Assembly: GCA_040391535.1 (NCBI GenBank)
Contig: JBEBXQ010000151.1
Location: 1-10,959 of the forward strand
Length of the DNA: 10,959 bases
Direction of reading: 5' to 3'
From: JBEBXQ01 sp040391535
Lineage (GTDB): Bacteria > Bacteroidota > Bacteroidia > Cytophagales > Spirosomataceae
Below, one piece after another: positions 1-6,706 of this stretch (position 1 is its first letter; each line of letters begins with the position of its first letter). The position numbers were made by a program, and so were the translations under genes. Below the pieces are notes generated by a model. That model had not been told where the DNA came from and made no database searches. It was given only the letters and a program-made list of their open reading frames with translations.

Positions 1-60
1 TATTATCCGGAATAAATAAATCCTAAATTTAGAAGTTAATTACCTGAATCAGGATTACCC

Positions 61-933
61 ATGATTGAACAATTTCTGGCTTATATCACATTTGAGAAAA
101 GGATGAGCCGCCATACTGTTAAGGCTTATGAAACAGATCTTCTTCAGTTAAGGGATTTTCTGGTAATGGAATATGACCATCTGCCAGTTGAACAGGCCAA
201 CCTGCCTTTATTGCGTTCCTGGGTTGTTTCGCTCGTTGAATCAGGTATAAACCCTGCCAGCGTAAACAGGAAAATTGCCACATTGCATTCTTTTTATAAA
301 TACCTCTATGCGCACGGTTTGATTGAAAAGGATTTTTCCCGTCATCTTAATGCTTTAAAAACAGGCAGTAAGCTTCCGTCTTTTGTAGATGAAAAAGCCA
401 TGACACTGTTGTTTGACCAGGTCGTCTTTACAGATGATGATGAAGGTAAAAGGGACCGGCTTATCCTGGAGCTCCTTTACGGAACCGGTATGCGTCTTGC
501 TGAACTAATCGGTCTGAAAAGAAACGATGTGGATCTGACAAAACAGACGATCCGGGTCATGGGCAAACGTTCCCGGGAAAGGATTATTCCTGTCAACATT
601 ACCTTAATATCATTACTGGCAACGCATTTAAATGAGTCCGCGGATGTTCCGGCTTCCGGTTTTTTATTTTATACATTCAAAGGCGAACCTTTGTATCCCA
701 TGCTTGTGCAGCGTGTAGTAAAAAGATACCTGGCAGGCGTTACAACCATTGCTCAGAAAAGTCCGCACGTGCTGAGGCATTCCTATGCGACTCATTTGCT
801 TGACAGAGGAGCTGATCTAAATGCCGTAAAGGAATTATTGGGCCATTCCAGTCTGGCAGCGACTCAGATTTACACTCATACTTCCATTGAAAAACTGAAG
901 GAAACATTCAGGCAGGCACATCCCAAAGCCTGA
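61..933 (+). CDS. xerC: XerC/XerD-family site-specific tyrosine recombinase
   Basis: A 290-residue protein of normal length for Xer recombinases, which resolve chromosome dimers by strand exchange at dif-like sites. Residues about 1-85 form the N-terminal SAM-like core-binding domain (MIEQFLAYI..., ...SRHTVKAYETDL). Residues about 105-285 are the catalytic domain. All six catalytic residues are visible: R145 (GTGMRLAEL), K169 (VMGKRSRER), H236 and R239 (HVLRHSYATH), H262 (LLGHSSLAAT) and the nucleophile Y271 (TQIYTH). It is therefore probably active. The ATG at 61 has no Shine-Dalgarno; a TAnnTTTG-like box with one mismatch (TAAATTTA) lies at 24-31. In many Bacteroidota the XerC-type gene sits beside ribosome-hibernation factor genes; here the next gene is PEP carboxylase, and the upstream neighbour is outside the window. 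XerC versus XerD cannot be settled from motifs alone, and an integron or phage-type integrase is less likely given the standard size. Confidence 0.9.
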   Translation: MIEQFLAYITFEKRMSRHTVKAYETDLLQLRDFLVMEYDHLPVEQANLPLLRSWVVSLVESGINPASVNRKIATLHSFYKYLYAHGLIEKDFSRHLNALKTGSKLPSFVDEKAMTLLFDQVVFTDDDEGKRDRLILELLYGTGMRLAELIGLKRNDVDLTKQTIRVMGKRSRERIIPVNITLISLLATHLNESADVPASGFLFYTFKGEPLYPMLVQRVVKRYLAGVTTIAQKSPHVLRHSYATHLLDRGADLNAVKELLGHSSLAATQIYTHTSIEKLKETFRQAHPKA

Positions 934-1039
934 TTTCATGGTAAAGTATTATAAAATAGGAATAATGTAAAAAATTATCATGTTTTTTGTCCCAATTGCC
1001 AAAAGATTATCTGTTTATTGTGAATTCGGCAATAAAACA

Positions 1040-1072
1040 TTGGTCTTAGTTTAAATTTAAAAACTATATTTG
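1040..1072 (+). promoter_or_regulatory. Bacteroidota-type promoter of the PEP carboxylase gene
   Basis: The -7 box TATATTTG at 1065-1072 matches the Bacteroidota consensus TAnnTTTG exactly. A TTG at 1040-1042 lies 22 nt upstream, within the roughly 17-23 nt spacing reported for the -33 element. Transcription would start near 1077-1080 and leave a leader of about 30 nt before the ATG at 1109. The last two T and the G of the -7 box spell an in-frame TTG at 1070, which extends the open frame artificially. Confidence 0.7.
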
Positions 1073-1108
1073 CCGGTATTACGCCTAATAATCTATTCCC
1101 AAATCGTC

Positions 1109-3691
1109 ATGAAAAATATTTTTCAAGATGCTGTAGTTACCAAATACAATATTTTTAATAGCCTGTTTTTAAGCCTGCCTTATGCGGGTATTGCTCAGAC
1201 AGGTTCGTTATTACCACTTCTGACACAACAGTGCCAGGACGGGTATGATAAAGGATTGTCTCCAAGGCAGATTATTGAAAATTTTTTTGAAGACCAGCTG
1301 GAAAATGCTACCGAACAAGAGAAGGTAGATCTGTTATTTGCATTTATCCAATATATCGAAAGACAGGTAGTGCTGTTTGATTCAGTGGAGGATGCCGCCT
1401 TTAAGGAAACCCATAATTTGAACGGAAAAGGGTCAATAGGGTATCTGGTGAACCGTCTTGACTCCCCTGTCATGAGGGATAAGCTACTGAAAAAACTTGA
1501 GGATTTCCATATCAGGATTGTCCTTACGGCCCATCCGACTCAGTTTTATGCCGGAAAAGTACTGGGTATCATTAATGATCTGGAAAGAGCAATACAGAAA
1601 AATGATTTCGGTGGTGTAAATCAGCTTTTGCTTCAACTGGGTAAAACGGGATTTATCAACTCTACACAACCTACACCGTTTGATGAGGCCATCAGTCTTT
1701 GCTGGTTCCTGGAAAATGTATATTACCGTGCTATCCCGGAAATTTTAGTAAAACTGGCCCATCACCTTGATGTTTCTATTCTGGAATGGCCGTTTGATAA
1801 TGTTTTCAGGCTTGGTTTCTGGCCGGGCGGCGATCGGGACGGAAATCCTTTTGTAACGGAAGAAATTACTTATAAGGTAGCCGAGAGATTAAGAGAAACG
1901 TTGTTGCGTGCCTATTACCGTGACATCAGAGAACTGAAAAGAAGGCTGACTTTTAAGGGTGTGGAAGATAAAATAAGTGTCCTGGAAAGAAAGATGAATT
2001 CTACCATCTTTGGCCCTGAGGAGGAAGGTTATACACATGTGGAGGAAGTACTCGGAGAGCTGTATCAGGCCCGGGAAGTACTTGTCAGTAAGCACGATGG
2101 CCTTTTTGTTGAAATTCTGGATGAATTTATCCTGAAACTACGCCTTTTCGGTTTCTTTTTTGCAAGTCTGGATATTCGTCAGGACAGCCGGAAGCACACC
2201 AAAGCGTGGGAAGATATTATCTCGCGGCTTGAGAGGAAAATCCCGCTGATTAAGCTGGAGGACTATCAGAGCTGGGACGAGAAACGGAAAATAGATTTAT
2301 TATTGTCACTGGATATATCCGTCCTTACGGAAGATTATGACGATCCCATTACCCGGGATATTATAGCATCCATAAGAGCGATTAAAGGTATTCAGGAAAG
2401 AAACGGGGTGGAAGGTGCACACCGGTATGTGATCAGTAATTCTACCAGTGCGCTGAATATCATTGAAGTAACAGCACTGGCCAAAAACCTGATCGCAGAC
2501 GAGAACGGCAGGATTGAGCTGGATATTGTACCGCTGTTTGAAACGGTTGATGACCTTGCCGAGGCATCGTCCATTATGAAGACGCTCTATTCCAATGAGT
2601 ATTACCGGAACCACCTCGCAACCCGGGGTAATAAGCAAACCATTATGGTTGGTTTTTCAGATGGTACAAAGGATGGCGGATATCTTCAGGCTAACTGGTC
2701 TATTTATAAAGCCAAGGAAGAGCTGACCAGTATTTCCAGAGAATTTGGTATCAATATAACATTTTTTGATGGCAGAGGAGGACCGCCGGCACGGGGTGGA
2801 GGGAACAATCAGAATTTCTATGCTTCCTTAGGGAAAGAAATTGAAGCGAATGAAATCCAGCTGACCATTCAGGGGCAAACGATCAGTTCTAATTATGGAA
2901 CCGTTACTACTGCAGGTTATAATCTGGAACGCCTGTTTACCGCCGGCCTGGAAAATTATCTGTTCAGGTCAGACCGGGAGGAGGAAGAACTCACGGCAGC
3001 CGATAAAGAGTTGCTTACCCAATTGGCCGAAGCAGCGTATGAGTCATATCTGGAACTGAAGAATCACCCTTCATTTGTGCGGTATCTGGAGAAGAAAACA
3101 CCGCTTCGGTTTTATGGAAAAACCAATATCGGCAGCCGCCCTACCAAGCGCGGAAACGGATCTGATGAATTGAAATTTGAAGACCTCAGAGCTATTCCTT
3201 TTGTAGGCTCATGGGCACAGATGAAGCAGAATGTACCCGGTTTCTACGGATTCGGGACAGCGATAAAAAAACTGCAGGAGCAAGGTAAAATGCAGGAGAT
3301 TCAGGCGCTTTACCAGAAGTCACTTTTTGTGAGAACATTGGTAGAAAATTCAATGCAATCTCTTTCAAAAGCCTATTTTCCTGTGACAAGCTATATAAGA
3401 GAGGAGGAGGAATACAGGGAATTCTGGGATAAAATGCTTGCAGAGAATAATCTCACCAGGGAAAAACTCATTGAGATATCAGGGGTTCATGAACTACTGG
3501 ATCAGAATGTGGTGACCAAAGAGTCGATCAAGGTGAGGGAAAGAATTGTGTTACCGCTGATTACCATTCAGCAGTATGCCCTGCAAATGCTTGCTAAACC
3601 GGAAGAACTGAAGGTAGACAGCAGCTATTATGATAAATTAATTATGCGTGCCATGTTTGGTATTATTAATGCCGCGCGTAATTCAGCCTAG
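1109..3691 (+). CDS. ppc: Phosphoenolpyruvate carboxylase (divergent)
   Basis: An 860-residue cytosolic enzyme (E. coli Ppc is 883) that converts PEP and bicarbonate to oxaloacetate and phosphate, refilling the TCA cycle. Seen motifs: H142 in LTAHPTQ, GGDRDGN at 240-246, R357 in LDIRQDS, K521 in GFSDGTKDGG, the glycine/arginine loop with R556 and R562 (DGRGGPPARGGG), and R677 and R694 (SRPTKR, LRAIPF). These match the known catalytic His, Arg and Lys positions. Departures: the His before the GRGG loop is Asp554, the loop centre is PPA, and the usual C-terminal QNTG is RNSA, so the terminal Gly is Ala860. I chose the ATG at 1109 because the open frame's upstream TTG (1070) lies inside the promoter and the 13 extra residues are not family-like. 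It has its own promoter; the only downstream stem-loop is the shared one at 3724-3757. Function as PEPC is likely, but kinetics and allostery may differ. Confidence 0.93.
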   Translation: MKNIFQDAVVTKYNIFNSLFLSLPYAGIAQTGSLLPLLTQQCQDGYDKGLSPRQIIENFFEDQLENATEQEKVDLLFAFIQYIERQVVLFDSVEDAAFKETHNLNGKGSIGYLVNRLDSPVMRDKLLKKLEDFHIRIVLTAHPTQFYAGKVLGIINDLERAIQKNDFGGVNQLLLQLGKTGFINSTQPTPFDEAISLCWFLENVYYRAIPEILVKLAHHLDVSILEWPFDNVFRLGFWPGGDRDGNPFVTEEITYKVAERLRETLLRAYYRDIRELKRRLTFKGVEDKISVLERKMNSTIFGPEEEGYTHVEEVLGELYQAREVLVSKHDGLFVEILDEFILKLRLFGFFFASLDIRQDSRKHTKAWEDIISRLERKIPLIKLEDYQSWDEKRKIDLLLSLDISVLTEDYDDPITRDIIASIRAIKGIQERNGVEGAHRYVISNSTSALNIIEVTALAKNLIADENGRIELDIVPLFETVDDLAEASSIMKTLYSNEYYRNHLATRGNKQTIMVGFSDGTKDGGYLQANWSIYKAKEELTSISREFGINITFFDGRGGPPARGGGNNQNFYASLGKEIEANEIQLTIQGQTISSNYGTVTTAGYNLERLFTAGLENYLFRSDREEEELTAADKELLTQLAEAAYESYLELKNHPSFVRYLEKKTPLRFYGKTNIGSRPTKRGNGSDELKFEDLRAIPFVGSWAQMKQNVPGFYGFGTAIKKLQEQGKMQEIQALYQKSLFVRTLVENSMQSLSKAYFPVTSYIREEEEYREFWDKMLAENNLTREKLIEISGVHELLDQNVVTKESIKVRERIVLPLITIQQYALQMLAKPEELKVDSSYYDKLIMRAMFGIINAARNSA

Positions 3692-3723
3692 AACATTTTC
3701 CTTACTTTATATACCTTGAAAAT

Positions 3724-3757
3724 ATCACCCGGGGATTTTTAACATTCCCCGGGTGAT
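3724..3757. terminator. Perfect 12-bp hairpin, possible bidirectional terminator
   Basis: Arms at 3724-3735 (ATCACCCGGGGA) and 3746-3757 (TCCCCGGGTGAT) are perfectly complementary around a 10-nt loop. The hairpin lies between the converging PEP carboxylase and YhhN-family genes. It contains the last codons and stop of the latter, so the coding sequence for ITRGMLKIPG is also the hairpin. Minus-strand RNA leaving the stem reads only ATTTTC and plus-strand RNA reads TAAGT, so neither side has a strong U tract. It may act as a pause, RNA-end stabiliser or weak terminator. Confidence 0.55.
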
Positions 3758-4390
3758 TAAGTATTGTGCTGCCATGTAGGTGGACATAATCAGTAAATGT
3801 CCGTGATCTACCGGAACTACGAATTTATTCCAGGCGATCAGCGTATCAGAAATGGTAAAGAGAACCGCACCGGAAGCTACCATGGCAAAGGAGCTTTTTC
3901 CTGCTGAAGACTTCCGCAAAAGCGAAATCCAAAGCATCATTCCGATGCTGAACGCATACAAAATAACAGCAGCTGATAAAACGGTATCGGTTATTTCAGG
4001 TAACAACCGGCTTAACAATACCCCTGTAAACAGCAACACAGGTATAAGGGAAAGAACTGCATACCTGATTCCGGTACGCCGGGTAAAATCTTTTTTAAAA
4101 GCTGCGAAATAGCACCACTGCATCATCAGAAAAGCACCGAGGCCTTCCATAAAGTAATCCGGGAACATCAGAAAGCAATCGCCCGCGCAGGCAAAAACCA
4201 TACCGGTTAAAAGCACTTTTTTTCCGGCAACCTGTCGTGCGTCAGGGGTAATCACAGCCCATAGAAACAACGATATCATAATCAACGGCTTTGCTATAAA
4301 ATACACAACCGGAAATACATGACCCGGAAACAGAAGGACCGTCAATGCGAGCGCGCTATAAAAAAAGTTAAACAATTTGTCAGCTATCAT
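3725..4390 (-). CDS. YhhN/TMEM86-family membrane protein (lysoplasmalogenase-like)
   Basis: A 221-residue, strongly hydrophobic protein with about seven to eight predicted membrane segments, matching the YhhN/TMEM86 family in size and layout. Family motifs are visible: KPL at 34-36, G70-D71 in the CAGDCFLMFP segment, GLGAFLMMQWCY at 83-94, SDTLIAWNKF at 181-190 and YMAAQYLI at 205-212. Characterised members such as human TMEM86B hydrolyse the vinyl-ether bond of lysoplasmalogens; the bacterial role is mostly unknown. Most relatives have His where this protein has Gln91 (usually AHLLY or SHLLY). The ATG at 4388-4390 starts directly after the 82-bp region shared with the divergent ABC-F gene; no clear promoter box is seen for this strand. 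The gene ends inside a perfect hairpin. Family membership is fairly secure, the enzymatic activity is not. Confidence 0.8.
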   Translation of the reverse strand: MIADKLFNFFYSALALTVLLFPGHVFPVVYFIAKPLIMISLFLWAVITPDARQVAGKKVLLTGMVFACAGDCFLMFPDYFMEGLGAFLMMQWCYFAAFKKDFTRRTGIRYAVLSLIPVLLFTGVLLSRLLPEITDTVLSAAVILYAFSIGMMLWISLLRKSSAGKSSFAMVASGAVLFTISDTLIAWNKFVVPVDHGHLLIMSTYMAAQYLITRGMLKIPG

Positions 4391-4432
4391 ATTGGAAAAA
4401 TTAAATTAATTCAGATTGTGGGGTTATTTTCT

Positions 4433-4440
4433 TAATTTTG
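4433..4440 (+). promoter_or_regulatory. TAnnTTTG -7 box of the ABC-F gene
   Basis: TAATTTTG matches the Bacteroidota -7 consensus exactly and ends 33 nt before the ATG at 4473, close to the spacing seen for the PEP carboxylase gene. The nearest TTG (4416-4418) is only 14 nt upstream, shorter than the usual spacer, so the -33 element is weak or absent. That same TTG opens an artificial 19-residue N-terminal extension of the coding frame. Confidence 0.55.
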
Positions 4441-4472
4441 CACTTTCAAAAATAATATTTAACAAAAGCTAC

Positions 4473-6068
4473 ATGATTACTGTTGAGAACGTATCGCTGA
4501 GGTACGGGAAAAGGGTTCTTTTTGATGACGTAAATATAAAGTTTGTTCCAGGCAATTGCTATGGGGTAATCGGTGCCAATGGAGCCGGGAAGTCTACGTT
4601 TTTGAAAATTCTTTCCGGAGAAATCGAACCGAATACCGGTTCTATCCAATTAAATCCGGGAGAACGTCTTGCGGTACTGAAGCAGGATCAGTTTGGTTTT
4701 GATGAATATACTGTGCTTGATACGGTGATTCTTGGCCATGCGCGGCTCTATCAGATTATGAAGGAAAGAGAAGCACTGTATGCCAAAGAGGAATTTACCG
4801 ATGAGGACGGAGAAAAGGCGGCTGACCTGGAGGCGGAATTTGCAGACCTGAACGGCTGGGACGCGGAAACGGAAGCTGCGCAATTGCTAAGTGGCCTGGG
4901 TCTGGGTGCGGAGTCGCATTATACACTTATGGGCGATCTGAACGGCAATGATAAAGTGCGCGTACTTCTTGCACAGGCGCTGTTCGGCAATCCGGATGTA
5001 CTTTTGCTTGATGAGCCTACCAATAACCTGGATGTCAATACGGTGATGTGGCTGGAAAACTTCCTGGCCGACTTCCGTAACACGGTGATTGTGGTTTCTC
5101 ACGACCGTCACTTCCTGGATGAGGTTTGTACGCATGTTGTAGATATTGATTTCAGTAAAGTTCAGTTGTATGCCGGGAATTATTCGTTCTGGTATGAGTC
5201 CAGTCAGCTGGCACTGAAGCAACGTCAGGATGCCAATAAAAAGGCGGAAGACAAGAAAAAGGAACTGGAGGATTTTATACGCCGGTTTAGTGCCAACGCC
5301 TCTAAATCAAAACAGGCAACATCCCGTCAGAAATTGCTTGAGAAGCTTACTATTGAAGATATCAAACCTTCTTCACGAAAATATCCGTATATCGCCTTCA
5401 AGCCAGAACGTGAAGTAGGAGATCAGATTCTTCGTGTGGAAGGATTATCTAAGAAAGCCGAAGACGGTTCTTACCTGTTTAAAGATATTTCTTTTGCAGT
5501 CAATAAAGGGGATAAAATCGCTTTCCTGGGTAAAAATACGCTGGCCATCAGTGCTCTGTTTGATATATTAATGAATGAAGACAAAGCAGATGCCGGAACA
5601 TTTACGTGGGGGGTAACCATCACAAATTCATATTTTCCGAAAGATCCGACAACATTTTTTACCGGAGATCTTAATCTGGTAGACTGGCTGAGACAATTCT
5701 CGGAAGAGAAGGATGAAAGTTTTATCCGTGGCTTTTTGGGAAGAATGCTTTTCTCGGGAGAAGAATCGCTTAAAAAATCGAGTGTATTGTCAGGAGGGGA
5801 GAAAGTTCGCTGTATGTTGTCAAGAATGATGCTTTCAGGAGCAAATGCACTGGTGATGGATGATCCTACCAATCACCTGGACCTGGAATCGATTACGGCC
5901 TTAAATAACGGTCTGATTGATTTCAAAGGCAATGTGCTGTTTTATTCACATGACCATACTTTCATTCAGACCGTTGCCAATCGCGTCATTGAAATCGGAC
6001 CGAAAGGAATTCTTGATAAGTTCATGACCTACGACGAATTCCTTTCAGGCGGCTATACATTAGATTAA
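4473..6068 (+). CDS. YbiT-like ABC-F ATPase with asymmetric ATP sites
   Basis: A 531-residue soluble protein with two ABC domains in tandem and no membrane segments: the ABC-F family, whose studied members bind the ribosomal E site and act on translation. Sequence and length resemble E. coli YbiT throughout. Domain 1: Walker A GANGAGKST (34-42), signature-like LNGND (156-160), Walker B LLLDEPTNN with D180 and E181, H210. The linker (about 235-300, rich in Lys and Glu, with FSANASKSKQATSR) corresponds to the P-site tRNA interaction region. Domain 2: the Walker A position reads GKNTLAIS (353-360) and lacks the GKS/T lysine-serine, the signature LSGGE (439-443) is intact, Walker B ends MDDPTNH (Asp464 where Glu is usual), H493. 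I use the ATG at 4473; the in-frame TTG at 4416 lies upstream of the -7 box. The stop codon overlaps that of the converging gene. Antibiotic resistance is unlikely for this subfamily. Confidence 0.9.
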   Translation: MITVENVSLRYGKRVLFDDVNIKFVPGNCYGVIGANGAGKSTFLKILSGEIEPNTGSIQLNPGERLAVLKQDQFGFDEYTVLDTVILGHARLYQIMKEREALYAKEEFTDEDGEKAADLEAEFADLNGWDAETEAAQLLSGLGLGAESHYTLMGDLNGNDKVRVLLAQALFGNPDVLLLDEPTNNLDVNTVMWLENFLADFRNTVIVVSHDRHFLDEVCTHVVDIDFSKVQLYAGNYSFWYESSQLALKQRQDANKKAEDKKKELEDFIRRFSANASKSKQATSRQKLLEKLTIEDIKPSSRKYPYIAFKPEREVGDQILRVEGLSKKAEDGSYLFKDISFAVNKGDKIAFLGKNTLAISALFDILMNEDKADAGTFTWGVTITNSYFPKDPTTFFTGDLNLVDWLRQFSEEKDESFIRGFLGRMLFSGEESLKKSSVLSGGEKVRCMLSRMMLSGANALVMDDPTNHLDLESITALNNGLIDFKGNVLFYSHDHTFIQTVANRVIEIGPKGILDKFMTYDEFLSGGYTLD

Positions 6069-6700
6069 TAGCTGAGTCCGTATTGTTTCAGAACTTCCGG
6101 TGGAACACCTTCCCACATGTTGGGGGTGTTCCCCATATAGCCAATATCTTTCACACCAATCTCACTGGTATAAAATCCTGTTGCAGTGAGATTACGCATC
6201 AGGCTGAAAAACGCTGCTCCCTGTGTAAACTCAGGTTTTACATCAGCAGGGTAGGCAATATCATCCACGATTTTAATCTGCTCAGCATTACTCAGTTTGA
6301 CAAAATCTTTTTTGAATCTCTTATTCGCTTCAAAATCCAGCCAGCGTAAACCACCTCTTAATGGTGTCTGATGTTGCGGCATATCTTTGGCAATGAATTC
6401 AATAAAATCCGGCACACCGGCTTCTGATGCGCTACCTGAGGTACCGTCTTTTGGAATGATGATATCAGAAAGTACTGTAATGGTGGCCAGTTCATGATCA
6501 GAGAAAAACTTCTGTTTCATAAGTGCCGCGTCACGGATGGCTTCTTCTTTCAGCCTTCCGGCGGGGATTTCGATATCATCCGGATTTCCCTGTATATCCG
6601 GTTGCTTTGGCATCGTTTCAGCCAATACTTCCTGATGAGCAAACCCGGCAATTCCTAATGAACTGATCGTTAGTGCTTTGAGTGAGTCTCTGCGTTTCAT
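6065..6700 (-). CDS. Gluconate 2-dehydrogenase subunit 3-family small subunit with Tat signal
   Basis: A 211-residue protein beginning MKRRDSLKAL, a twin-arginine motif (R3, R4, then L7 and K8), followed by a short hydrophobic stretch and a probable cleavage after VLA (residues 25-27). The mature part matches the gluconate_2-dh3 family: FFSDHELATITVLSDIIIP near residues 45-65, DFIEF near 90, and an aromatic/glycine C-terminus with GYMGN. In characterised dehydrogenases (gluconate DH, bacterial FAD-glucose DH, Caulobacter LacC) this gamma subunit binds the flavoprotein, aids its folding and carries it through the Tat pore. It starts 6 nt after the stop of the GMC gene with AGG just before the ATG, so the two are probably translationally coupled. 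Its stop shares a TTAA with the stop of the ABC-F gene. Substrate cannot be read from this subunit. Confidence 0.88.
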   Translation of the reverse strand: MKRRDSLKALTISSLGIAGFAHQEVLAETMPKQPDIQGNPDDIEIPAGRLKEEAIRDAALMKQKFFSDHELATITVLSDIIIPKDGTSGSASEAGVPDFIEFIAKDMPQHQTPLRGGLRWLDFEANKRFKKDFVKLSNAEQIKIVDDIAYPADVKPEFTQGAAFFSLMRNLTATGFYTSEIGVKDIGYMGNTPNMWEGVPPEVLKQYGLSY

Positions 6701-6706
6701 ACCTGA

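Noticed and set aside
995..1033. ATTGCC...GGCAAT inverted repeat between the recombinase and PEP carboxylase genes, as a terminator.
   Set aside because: The stem is only 6 bp with a 27-nt loop and no T run follows, so it is probably chance.
1..1060. A mobile element marked by the tyrosine recombinase, with attachment sites or a dif site nearby.
   Set aside because: I see no flanking direct repeats, tRNA, cargo genes or 28-bp dif-like inverted arms; the protein has housekeeping Xer size.
5520..5560. Possible frameshift or sequencing error explaining the missing Walker A in ABC-F domain 2.
   Set aside because: The frame is continuous and family-like on both sides (VNKGDKIAFLGK before, SALFDILMNEDKADAGT after), so this is substitution, not a frameshift.
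5471..5872. A 133-codon minus-strand open frame opposite the ABC-F gene.
   Set aside because: It is antisense to conserved ABC motifs and has no domain of its own.
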